Notes under the pieces: generated by a model
What the model was told of the DNA's origin: nothing
Seen by the model: the letters and a program-made list of their open reading frames with translations, nothing else
Databases searched by the model: none
Position numbers and translations under genes: made by a program
In this document: positions 1-5,685 of the stretch, piece after piece
Numbering within the stretch: position 1 is the first letter of the stretch
How the letters are laid out: every line of letters begins with the position of its first letter
Assembly: GCA_002496635.1 (NCBI GenBank)
Contig: DAKQ01000168.1
Location: 832 to 6,516, forward strand
DNA from: Euryarchaeota archaeon UBA82
GTDB lineage: Archaea > Thermoplasmatota > Poseidoniia > Poseidoniales > Poseidoniaceae
DNA: 5,685 nucleotides
Direction of reading: 5' to 3'

Positions 1-453
1 GGTCTTTGGCACTTCTTGATTGGATTCGCTTCGTACAACGCTGCCTTCTGGCCTATGCACGCTTTGGGTATCCAAGGAATGCCTCGACGAACGCACTCCT
101 ACACTGTCGAAAGTGGCTTTGCCGAGTACAACATGGCAATCACCATCTTTGCATTCATCTTCGGAATAAGCCAACTCCTCCTCGTGTGGAACATCATCTA
201 CTCTGGCCGCAATGGCGAGAAGGTTGGAAAAGATCCGTGGGGCGGATGGTCTCTCGAATGGTCGACCAGTTCACCACCACCAACGCCTTCCTTCCACGTT
301 ATTCCAACACAACGTGACATGAACGAAATCTACGGGCATCACGACGATGCTAAAGATTCAATCAAAGACAAGTTATGGAAAGGGAAGAAAAAGAAACCAG
401 AGAGTTCGGTTATTCTTGATCCTACTGATGAAGTCACGGAGGTGAGCTCATGA
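1..453 (+). CDS. coxA: Cytochrome c oxidase subunit I, C-terminal part (5' end outside window)
   Basis: This is the last 150 residues of the catalytic heme-copper oxidase subunit, which reduces O2 at the heme/CuB centre and pumps protons across the membrane. The reading frame is open from base 1, so the gene begins upstream. The family hallmark PMHxLGxxGMPRR is at visible residues 18-30, after a helix starting HFLIGFASYN. The last membrane helix is about 43-66, and DPWGGWSLEW followed by SPPP is at 78-94, as in typical COX1 proteins. A charged cytoplasmic tail of about 50 residues (KGKKKK, then an acidic end) closes the protein. The heme and CuB histidines lie in the missing part. The TGA stop overlaps the ATG of subunit III by 4 bp, so the two are very probably co-transcribed and translationally coupled. 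The family call is near certain; A-type affiliation is inferred from overall resemblance. Confidence 0.96.
   Translation, partial: GLWHFLIGFASYNAAFWPMHALGIQGMPRRTHSYTVESGFAEYNMAITIFAFIFGISQLLLVWNIIYSGRNGEKVGKDPWGGWSLEWSTSSPPPTPSFHVIPTQRDMNEIYGHHDDAKDSIKDKLWKGKKKKPESSVILDPTDEVTEVSS
438..445 (+). promoter_or_regulatory. Strong Shine-Dalgarno site for subunit III
   Basis: GGAGGTGA is fully complementary to the usual 16S rRNA 3' tail (anti-SD UCACCUCC). It lies inside the end of the subunit I gene, four bases before the ATG at 450. It fixes the start of the subunit III gene and explains how that gene is translated despite the ATGA overlap. Confidence 0.85.
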
Positions 454-1808
454 GTGGCGGAGGACACAGTGATGTGAAGAACGCTATTTGGATGAGAGCA
501 CTTCTCATGGCTGGTATCATTCTCGGTCTTGGTATTGCATCATTCGTCGGTCTCGGCGTTGTTGTTGCAGGGATGAAAGAGACAACTTGGGACGAAGAGG
601 CTGATCACTACCATGCTGCTGAAGAAGACTGGAAGATTGCTGTTGCAAATGGATCTATTGAAAGCGATAACCATAAGGATCCATTGTACGAAGCGAAGGA
701 ACATGCGCATAATGACGAGATTGATGCGCACCTCTCCTATCTCACCTATCGAGTTGCAGGATTGACGTTGCTTTTCGTTTCGATTATCTTCACTGCATTC
801 CTTGTTATCAGTGGCGTACTCAATTCAGCACAACCTGATGAAGAACATCACGATGACCACCACGGTCATGAAGAACATCATGGATCTGCATCTCCAATCA
901 TCTTTGCATTCGGTTGTATGCTGTTCCTTATTGGATTCCCTGACTTTGCTGATGGACTCCATTCCCTTATGCTGGGAAGCGGTTCAAATGCCATTTCAGA
1001 TCTCTCTGTTGGAATGATTGGACTGACAATCATCACCATTGGCATCTCAAATTGGTGGAGAGAAGATCTTCCATTCAAAGGATACGGCGAGCAAATAGCA
1101 TCATCTGAACCATTCACTGGACAACACATCCGTAAGGCTGGTATCTGGGTCTTCTTGATGTCTGAAGTCATGGTCTTCGCTACATTCTTCTCCTCGTACC
1201 TACGTATGAGAACAGAATGGTGCACAAAGTGGGCCTTTGAGGAAGGAAACTGCAAGGAAGGTGAGACGGAATGGGTTCTCACTGCCTCTGATTACCTGCG
1301 CCCAGAGGGTGGCAAAGTAAACGGGTTAGGGGAATCAGTCGGTGATTTTTGGACACTCTTACCCGGTGCAGTCAATACGTTCGCACTGATTATCTCTTCA
1401 TACACCATTGTCTTGGCACTAAAGATTGCAAAGTCTCACGACTACAAGGTTCCATCTGGATTCATGGGCAAACTCATGCCTGACAAGAAGACTGCAATCC
1501 GTAACTATCTGATTGTTACACTCGCTCTTGGTACAATGTTCATTGTGCTTAAGTTGGTTGAGTGGAGTCATCTCATCGCAGAAGGATTCACTGTTGGAAC
1601 AGAACAAGGTTCAATCTTCTACGTGGCTACTGGTGCACACGGTGTCCACGTCTTCGCGGGATTGTTGATCATGCTCTACATGATCTTCAAGGCCGATACC
1701 GTCGAATGGGACGAGGACAATGCACAGGGAATCGAGTACTTCGGTCTCTACTGGCACTTTGTCGATCTTGCTTGGGTTGTTATCTTCCCAGCATTCTATC
1801 TATACTGA
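450..1808 (+). CDS. coxC: Cytochrome c oxidase subunit III with N-terminal two-helix extension
   Basis: 452 residues, against roughly 260-300 for ordinary subunit III. The canonical part runs from about 146 to 452. NWWRE is at 201-205, the helix with the conserved membrane glutamate is FLMSEVMVFATFF (235-247, E239), NTFALIISS is at 309-317, and KLVEWSHL is at 368-375. GSIFYVATGAHGVHV is at 387-401 and YWHFVDLAWVVIF at 434-446. Together these are clear COX3 signatures. Subunit III stabilises the core complex and its proton uptake. Upstream is an extra region: a helix at 13-41, a 57-residue acidic, His-containing loop (42-98), and a second helix (99-124). A cytoplasmic loop with seven His in twelve residues follows (133-144). 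C258 and C268 lie in an external loop insertion and could form a disulfide. The start is fixed by the strong SD four bases upstream. Function of the extension is unknown. Confidence 0.95.
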   Translation: MSGGGHSDVKNAIWMRALLMAGIILGLGIASFVGLGVVVAGMKETTWDEEADHYHAAEEDWKIAVANGSIESDNHKDPLYEAKEHAHNDEIDAHLSYLTYRVAGLTLLFVSIIFTAFLVISGVLNSAQPDEEHHDDHHGHEEHHGSASPIIFAFGCMLFLIGFPDFADGLHSLMLGSGSNAISDLSVGMIGLTIITIGISNWWREDLPFKGYGEQIASSEPFTGQHIRKAGIWVFLMSEVMVFATFFSSYLRMRTEWCTKWAFEEGNCKEGETEWVLTASDYLRPEGGKVNGLGESVGDFWTLLPGAVNTFALIISSYTIVLALKIAKSHDYKVPSGFMGKLMPDKKTAIRNYLIVTLALGTMFIVLKLVEWSHLIAEGFTVGTEQGSIFYVATGAHGVHVFAGLLIMLYMIFKADTVEWDEDNAQGIEYFGLYWHFVDLAWVVIFPAFYLY

Positions 1809-1813
1809 GGTGA
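1807..1813 (+). promoter_or_regulatory. Shine-Dalgarno site for subunit IV, overlapping the subunit III stop
   Basis: GAGGTGA shares its first two bases with the TGA stop of the preceding gene and ends four bases before the ATG at 1818, the same spacing as at the subunit III start. It favours 1818 over the in-frame ATG seven codons downstream, which has no such site. Confidence 0.8.
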
Positions 1814-1817
1814 AACT

Positions 1818-2186
1818 ATGGGAGAACACAAATTAATCATGGGCAAAGACATTTACTTCTGGAACTTCATCATTTTGATGTTCTTTACTTTGTTTGAAGT
1901 TGGCGCAGTTTTCTTCCCAGAGTATCCAGGAACTGACGTTCGTGTCTCGGTGTATGTTGTTTGGGGGATTCTCATCGTTGTTGGAATCATCAAAGGATTC
2001 GGAATCAGCGCATTCTTCATGCACCTTTGGGATGACCCGAAAATATACCTTCGTGTTGCTTTGTTCCCAACCTTATTCGTTCTGTTGATGCTTTGGGGTA
2101 TTGGCCTTTCCAATCCTGAAGGCGTTAATGGCCTTCCTGGCTGGTGCACACCAGACTGGGGAGAACAATACGCAACAGAACGTTGA
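1818..2186 (+). CDS. Cytochrome c oxidase subunit IV (prokaryotic COX4/CyoD-like)
   Basis: A small accessory subunit of the oxidase, 122 residues with three predicted membrane helices at about 13-33, 44-68 and 77-98. The family mark is the end of helix two, where KGFGISAFFMHLWDD (59-73) matches the KxxLVxxFFMHLK pattern of prokaryotic subunit IV. E27 in helix one also fits the family's LTxxEV pattern. The C-terminal tail after 98 is short and polar, with one cysteine (C110). It lies nine bases after subunit III and nine bases before the SCO gene, in the typical III-IV order, so it belongs to the same transcript. Subunit IV is thought to help assemble or stabilise the CuB site; that role comes from related bacterial quinol and caa3 oxidases, not from this sequence. 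Confidence 0.88.
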   Translation: MGEHKLIMGKDIYFWNFIILMFFTLFEVGAVFFPEYPGTDVRVSVYVVWGILIVVGIIKGFGISAFFMHLWDDPKIYLRVALFPTLFVLLMLWGIGLSNPEGVNGLPGWCTPDWGEQYATER

Positions 2187-2195
2187 GTAGATAGT

Positions 2196-3725
2196 ATGAG
2201 ACGAATTGCATTATTTCTTGTAGCCCTGCTGTTATCCGTTACCCTCGTAAGCGTTCCTGCCTCCGCATACAATGGATTTCAATTATCGAGTTCTAGCGTG
2301 GGTAATTTTACATTGACTGATCAGAATAATTCAGAGATGAAGTTCACCGACATGACACAGGACATCGTCGTAGTGTCTTTCCTGTTCACTCGATGCACCG
2401 ATGTGTGCCCAATTATTACCCAAAATTTGAAGCTTGTTCATCAACAAATCCCTGCTGAGATTGCTGATGAAGTTGGGTTTGTTTCAATTACACTCGACCC
2501 TCGATTCGATACTCCTGAAGTCCTAACAGACTACATGGAACTTCATGGCGTTGAATGGCCGCATCTTACAGGAACGAGTACAGAACTTGCTGATGTGTGG
2601 TCTCGATTTGGCATGGCTGTTGAAGAGATTGTCACCGACCCTCATGATGACAATGCCAGCGATATGGATGGCCAAGTACACAACTCTAGTGTCATATATA
2701 CAAATGAAAACGGAACCAGCCTGGAATTGATGTTCCTTCCAACTGGAATGACATTGACCACTGTAGCGGCCGATGAAGCTGGATGGGAGTTCAACACATC
2801 AGATTCTCAATTCGGTACAATGGTCAACGGTATCAACGGATATGATGCACCAGCGGATTCGAGCTGGTTGTGGAGCCTTAAACTGTTTAATGAGACCAGT
2901 GGAAACTGGGAACATTCACCTGTTGGTGTTGATTCAGTAAACGCTCTAGAAGAGCAACACCTTGCATGGTTCTCGTCACAAGCGAATGCGTCTCTATTGA
3001 TGGCTCCTATGGGCGAAGACCCTTCCGTTCAAATCGTCTTCCCTGACAATACAACTGCTTCTACGAGTATTCCGAACTTCACTGGATATCATCTCACCCA
3101 GGGTGCTTTTGATGGAGCAGGGGTCAATGTTGATATCGCAGATAGCAGTTACGGACACTTCCTCAACAGCATCAATGATGTCTCTGCTCCTGCAGATTGG
3201 AGTTGGTGGTGGCAACTGCACACATGGAATCAATCCAATATGACATGGGAGGATGCCGAAGTTGGTATGGATGGACTTGAAGATCCAATGACACTTGCAT
3301 GGGCGCCGAACAGTACTGACAACAGTGCTATTCCTGCTCCTGGTTTCGCAACAATTGAGGAAACAGAATGCAGCGGTTATGGCTGGATTATGGGTTCAGG
3401 CCAAAATGCTCACTGCATGTGTGATGCAGGCTATGAATGGGCTGAAGACGATATGTTGCGTTGTATTCAAATCATCTCTGATGAACCAGAATACACAGTT
3501 GGTCATTCAACCATCACTTACATCCTTGATGAGGAAAAGAAGCCTCGGGTCTCTTGGCTTAGTGACAAGTGGCTTCCCGAAGATTTCGTTGATGACATCG
3601 TAACACTCGCTGAAAAAGAAGGACTTATTGAAATCGAATCTGAAGGGATTCCTTCAGTTGGCCTCATCCTTTCAGTGGTCATGATCTCCATGGCTGCAAT
3701 CTCAGTTCGTGCGAAATCTGAATGA
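2196..3725 (+). CDS. sco: SCO1/SenC-family copper chaperone with inserted repeats and EGF-like segment
   Basis: 509 residues, more than twice the usual SCO length. A signal peptide (1-24, ending ASA) precedes a thioredoxin-like SCO region. Copper-binding C67-TDV-C71 sits in FLFTRCTDVCP, ITLDPRFDTPEVL is at 98-110, and H162 lies 91 residues after C71, about the normal spacing for the third copper ligand. Then come two related tryptophan-rich repeats (about 174-262 and 276-372; shared pattern S-x-[FY]-G, N-x-I-N, APAD, SW-x-W, W-E, VG-x-D, LAW), which resemble DUF4430/transcobalamin-type domains. A four-Cys EGF-like piece (C392, C407, C409, C423) follows. A second SCO-like C-terminal hairpin with GHST (436-439) and a helix to about 476 come next, then a membrane helix (about 487-504) with a basic end. 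Thirteen N-x-S/T sequons fit an exported protein. The expected job is maturing the CuA site of subunit II. No good SD precedes the ATG, and the start rests on the signal peptide. Confidence 0.9.
   Translation: MRRIALFLVALLLSVTLVSVPASAYNGFQLSSSSVGNFTLTDQNNSEMKFTDMTQDIVVVSFLFTRCTDVCPIITQNLKLVHQQIPAEIADEVGFVSITLDPRFDTPEVLTDYMELHGVEWPHLTGTSTELADVWSRFGMAVEEIVTDPHDDNASDMDGQVHNSSVIYTNENGTSLELMFLPTGMTLTTVAADEAGWEFNTSDSQFGTMVNGINGYDAPADSSWLWSLKLFNETSGNWEHSPVGVDSVNALEEQHLAWFSSQANASLLMAPMGEDPSVQIVFPDNTTASTSIPNFTGYHLTQGAFDGAGVNVDIADSSYGHFLNSINDVSAPADWSWWWQLHTWNQSNMTWEDAEVGMDGLEDPMTLAWAPNSTDNSAIPAPGFATIEETECSGYGWIMGSGQNAHCMCDAGYEWAEDDMLRCIQIISDEPEYTVGHSTITYILDEEKKPRVSWLSDKWLPEDFVDDIVTLAEKEGLIEIESEGIPSVGLILSVVMISMAAISVRAKSE
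2787..3314 (+). repeat. Two tandem diverged protein repeats within the SCO gene
   Basis: The cores of the two repeats (protein residues about 198-262 and 312-373) share the ordered pattern S-x-[FY]-G, N-x-I-N, APAD, SW-x-W, W-E, VG-x-D and LAW. At the DNA level the copies are well diverged, so the duplication is old and not a recent tandem event. The fold resemblance to DUF4430 (an N-G-I-N-style turn followed by W-x-W-x-L and a closing LAW/IEW strand) is my reading of the pattern, not a database result. Confidence 0.7.
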
Positions 3726-3733
3726 TTTCAAGG

Positions 3734-3750
3734 GAAAAGAGTTTGATAGG
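3734..3750 (+). promoter_or_regulatory. Possible archaeal BRE/TATA-like promoter for the tRNA gene
   Basis: A purine run (GGGAAAAGAG) is followed by TTTGATA centred near 3745, about 27 bases before the mature tRNA 5' end. This is where an archaeal box A would sit if transcription started close to the tRNA. The match to a TATA box is imperfect and the start of transcription is unknown; read-through from the oxidase operon is an alternative. Confidence 0.3.
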
Positions 3751-3771
3751 GGGAGTTGTGGCCAAACCACT

Positions 3772-3856
3772 GCGGCGATCGCATAGCCTGGTATTGCGCC
3801 GGATTTGAAATCCGGTGTCTGATGACTCGGGGGTTCGAATCCCTCTCGCCGCGCCA
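3772..3856 (+). tRNA. tRNA-Ser (anticodon UGA), class II, CCA encoded
   Basis: The cloverleaf is complete. The acceptor stem GCGGCGA (3772-3778) pairs perfectly with TCGCCGC (3846-3852). The D arm is 3781-3797 with a three-pair stem. The anticodon stem CCGGA/TCCGG (3799-3803/3811-3815) encloses the seven-base loop TTTGAAA, giving anticodon TGA at 3806-3808. A 13-base variable arm (3816-3828) has a GTC/GAC stem. The T stem GGGGG/CCCTC has one G-U pair, and the T loop is TTCGAAT. The discriminator is G3853 and CCA is encoded at 3854-3856. The long variable arm, G73 and UGA anticodon all agree with serine, reading UCA and probably other UCN codons by wobble. It is 46 bp downstream of the SCO gene and 51 bp upstream of the lipoprotein start. 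No integrase or repeated tRNA end is visible nearby. Confidence 0.97.
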
Positions 3857-3907
3857 CCATCCAATTTAGGAGAAGCATTCACAAACTATACCCTCTCTGT
3901 ACCTTTC

Positions 3908-5344
3908 ATGCGCCGAGGGTTGCTAGGCTTACTTCTCGCTTCTCTGTTTGTTCTTGCAGGGTGTTTAGCACCTGTAGCACCCGAATGGGGCGAGTCGATT
4001 AAAGTTGAACGTAATGGTGATGGGACGTTCGAATTCACTTCCAAACTCGGTGATGAAACCATCACCAACACCTACACAGAACGTGGCTGCCTTGATGGCC
4101 AAGTTGGATCTGACAAAGGTGGAAAAATCAAGTTTGAAGGATACATGAGTGCAAGCATAATCTACGACTCTCACAACTCTGATCTCAACAACAATAATCT
4201 GACATTTGCAACAACTGCAGCTGTAGCAATACAAGAGATGTCATTCACCGATGCGAAGAATGTTCTTTCTGGTGCAGGTGAGCGAATTGAAGTCAAAGAA
4301 TGGGACGTACCAGTCCAGCCAAAGACAGGACAAGGCACTGTTGATTTGGATAGTGTTGATAGTGAATCCGATTCGAAATGGTTTGTTCTAGGCCTCATCC
4401 CTGCGAGTGAAAACATCAACGATGGAATCGCTGCGCTCGGCCAATTCCACCAAGCAGTTCGAATCTCAGGTTATCTCGTCGATGGCCCTGTCCTCGCACA
4501 AAATCCTCAAGGTGGAAATAATCGTGATGTCGGTGTAACCAACGACTGTGTTGCTACAGCCGGAAGTTTCAACGTGAATCAACTGTTCTTCCTCGTTACT
4601 GAAATCGAATTTGAAGATTCAACTGTGAGCATGGACGGTGAAGCAGATGACGAATACGTCTTTGGCGATGTACCGTTCCTTGGCCGTACTGGATTCATAT
4701 TGTTCCTCCTCATTGTCGGTATTGGCGGTGGTGTTGGAGCCTACATGTATTCGTCCATGCGCGTCAGTATGAGTGCTCGAAGCATTGCATTGACACTTCT
4801 TGGAAAGGAAGGGGTTGAGAAAGCTGCTCAAGTCCAAAGAGATGTCAAGGGTGCGAAAGATGCTGGTATGACAACACCCGATCAGCGTCGTAACGAACAA
4901 CGAAAGAAGAGCAGATCTCCACCTCCTGCAAAGACGAGTAAGAAGAAAGACGAAGACGATGGATTCGGCTCTTTCAGCATCGACAGTGCTTTGAGCGGAA
5001 GTTCTGATTCAGGCCCTTCAAAATCTGAATTTGGATCCGGTAGTTCGGTTGTTGAATCAGAAGATGCGAAGCGTGTTGAGAAACAGATCAAGAATACAGA
5101 ATCCTTTGTCCCACCAAGCTCTACCTTCGGAAGCAGTTCAGTTCCAACATCTTCTTCTGCTCCAACAAGCGTTCCATCATCCCGATCTCCTCCTGCACGC
5201 TCTGAACCTGAAGCAGAGGCGAAACCAAAGGTTCGTCGTCGAAGAGCGGTCAAAAAGGCTGAACCCGAACCTGAAGAAGAACCAGAGGACAAAAAAACCT
5301 TCTGGGCGGAAGAGGAAGAAGAATTCTCAGACTTCAGCTTCTGA
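3908..5344 (+). CDS. Membrane-anchored lipoprotein of unknown function with long charged cytoplasmic tail
   Basis: 478 residues. The N-terminus is a lipoprotein signal peptide with basic start MRR, a hydrophobic core and lipobox LAGC (16-19), so C19 is the likely lipidated residue. An exported domain follows (about 20-255), with only two further cysteines (C61, C214) that could pair. It contains a segment IPASENINDGIAALGQF (165-180) followed by RISGYLVDG (185-193). A membrane helix is at about 261-281, then a short helical basic region and a low-complexity tail. That tail is rich in Ser, Pro and Lys, with KVRRRRAVKK at 441-450 and a very acidic end closing in aromatic residues. I chose ATG 3908 because the frame is open further upstream only through the tRNA, and the signal peptide begins exactly here. 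No clear SD. I do not recognise the family. A distant likeness to bacterial proteins with an HLIPA...GYLV motif is only a suspicion. Confidence 0.85.
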   Translation: MRRGLLGLLLASLFVLAGCLAPVAPEWGESIKVERNGDGTFEFTSKLGDETITNTYTERGCLDGQVGSDKGGKIKFEGYMSASIIYDSHNSDLNNNNLTFATTAAVAIQEMSFTDAKNVLSGAGERIEVKEWDVPVQPKTGQGTVDLDSVDSESDSKWFVLGLIPASENINDGIAALGQFHQAVRISGYLVDGPVLAQNPQGGNNRDVGVTNDCVATAGSFNVNQLFFLVTEIEFEDSTVSMDGEADDEYVFGDVPFLGRTGFILFLLIVGIGGGVGAYMYSSMRVSMSARSIALTLLGKEGVEKAAQVQRDVKGAKDAGMTTPDQRRNEQRKKSRSPPPAKTSKKKDEDDGFGSFSIDSALSGSSDSGPSKSEFGSGSSVVESEDAKRVEKQIKNTESFVPPSSTFGSSSVPTSSSAPTSVPSSRSPPARSEPEAEAKPKVRRRRAVKKAEPEPEEEPEDKKTFWAEEEEEFSDFSF

Positions 5345-5347
5345 TCG

Positions 5348-5393
5348 TTTCAATGGAAGACTCGTACTTCGGAAGGAAGAACTTCCATTGAAA
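5348..5393. repeat. Perfect 12-bp inverted repeat at the convergent gene junction
   Basis: TTTCAATGGAAG (5348-5359) is exactly reverse-complementary to CTTCCATTGAAA (5382-5393), with a 22-base spacer that itself holds further GGAAG and CTTC units, so alternative pairings are possible. It starts four bases after the + strand stop codon and spans the last 44 bases of the - strand kinase gene. A stem-loop here could affect 3' end formation or stability of both mRNAs. No T-run follows it on either strand, so it is not a standard intrinsic terminator. Confidence 0.6.
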
Positions 5394-5685
5394 GTGGGGT
5401 TGAGCCGATATTTTCTCCATCGATGTTGATCGCCGTAGGATCAGGTGTTTCAATCCGTAATTGTTTGAATTGATGATAGTCTACTCGTGGATGGAACACG
5501 TGCCTTCCCTCTTTCTTGAGAAGTCCAAATGCCTTCAGAATATCTCTACGTGTCATCTTTTTCAAGATTCCAATATCCATTAATCCATCATCGAGAGAAG
5601 CTCCTGGAGCAAGTGGTAGGAGTGAACCACCAGTTTGACTGTTCTGAATTAAGAACAATGTAAAATCATCTTCCATCTTATGCCC
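5350..5685 (-). CDS. Diacylglycerol/sphingosine kinase-family lipid kinase, C-terminal part (5' end outside window)
   Basis: The visible 111 residues are the C-terminal half of a lipid kinase of the DAGK/YegS/sphingosine kinase superfamily, which phosphorylates a lipid hydroxyl with ATP at the membrane. The frame is open to the window edge, so the ATG at 5676 is internal. Family marks in order are a strand ending FLIQN followed by GG (visible residues 11-20), LAPGASLDDGLMDIGIL (25-41, the P-x-A-x-x-D-D-G-x-x-D motif), a basic linker with RHVFHPRV, and INIDGE, the late DGE motif. The nucleotide-binding GGDGT region lies in the missing N-terminal part. In an archaeon the substrate may be an ether lipid or its precursor, but nothing here shows this. 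It converges on the lipoprotein gene with 5 bp between stops. Confidence 0.88.
   Translation of the reverse strand, partial: GHKMEDDFTLFLIQNSQTGGSLLPLAPGASLDDGLMDIGILKKMTRRDILKAFGLLKKEGRHVFHPRVDYHQFKQLRIETPDPTAINIDGENIGSTPLSMEVLPSEVRVFH

Noticed and set aside
878..1282. - strand frame opposite subunit III
   Set aside because: It lies fully inside a clearly conserved + strand gene and shows no recognisable protein features.
3758..3770. Small hairpin GTGG/CCAC just before the tRNA
   Set aside because: Only four base pairs with no T-run; too weak to call a terminator for the SCO gene or a processing signal.
3829..3856. tRNA 3' end as an attachment site for an integrated element
   Set aside because: No second copy of the tRNA end and no integrase are visible in the window.
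3679..3882. - strand frame across the tRNA with a GIRTPESSDTGFQIRR-type sequence
   Set aside because: This peptide is the typical false translation of a tRNA antisense strand. The frame also overlaps the SCO gene end and has no start signal.
3883..3892. TATA-like AAACTATACC upstream of the lipoprotein start
   Set aside because: Its centre is only about 20 bases from the ATG, short for a leaderless archaeal promoter, and the match is partial.
3815..3907. Upstream extension of the lipoprotein reading frame starting with GTG at 3815
   Set aside because: It runs through the 3' half of the tRNA-Ser gene and would put 31 unrelated residues before a clear lipoprotein signal peptide that starts at ATG 3908.
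4882..5292. Long - strand frame opposite the lipoprotein tail
   Set aside because: It is a mirror of the low-complexity Ser/Glu/Lys-rich codons on the + strand, with no family features or start signal.

Overview
The window reads as a piece of chromosome from an aerobic archaeon, most likely a marine Euryarchaeota/Poseidoniales (Marine Group II)-type organism. Four things point this way. There is a compact set of heme-copper oxidase genes. Secreted proteins rich in N-x-S/T sequons end in a short C-terminal membrane anchor. The repeat/EGF-like architecture of the SCO protein is of a kind I associate with that group. Strong Shine-Dalgarno sites (GGAGGTGA) sit very close to the starts. Base composition is moderate. 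The lineage call is an inference, about 0.65 to 0.7; no rRNA or other taxonomic marker is present.

Left part (1-3725, + strand): a tightly packed respiratory operon. It starts inside cytochrome c oxidase subunit I (C-terminal 150 residues only). This overlaps by 4 bp an unusually long subunit III with an extra two-helix N-terminal extension and a histidine-rich loop. Nine bases later comes a small three-helix subunit IV, and nine bases after that a large SCO/SenC-family protein. Subunits I, III and IV form the membrane oxidase core; SCO proteins deliver copper to, or reduce thiols of, the CuA site of subunit II. Subunit II is not in the window. The SCO protein is the most unusual item: its thioredoxin-like domain appears interrupted by two tandem tryptophan-rich repeats and a four-cysteine EGF-like segment, and the copper-ligand histidine hairpin occurs twice.

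Middle (3726-3907): a short spacer, then a complete class II tRNA-Ser(UGA) with encoded CCA (3772-3856), then 51 bp to the next start codon.

Right part (3908-5685): a + strand lipoprotein of unknown function with an extracellular domain, one membrane helix and a long charged, serine-rich cytoplasmic tail. It converges, with only 5 bp between the stop codons, on a - strand gene whose visible part is the C-terminal region of a diacylglycerol/sphingosine-kinase-family lipid kinase. A perfect 12-bp inverted repeat lies at this junction.

I see no mobile elements, CRISPR array or integrase. The only non-coding stretches are the 46-bp and 51-bp flanks of the tRNA and a few short gaps.
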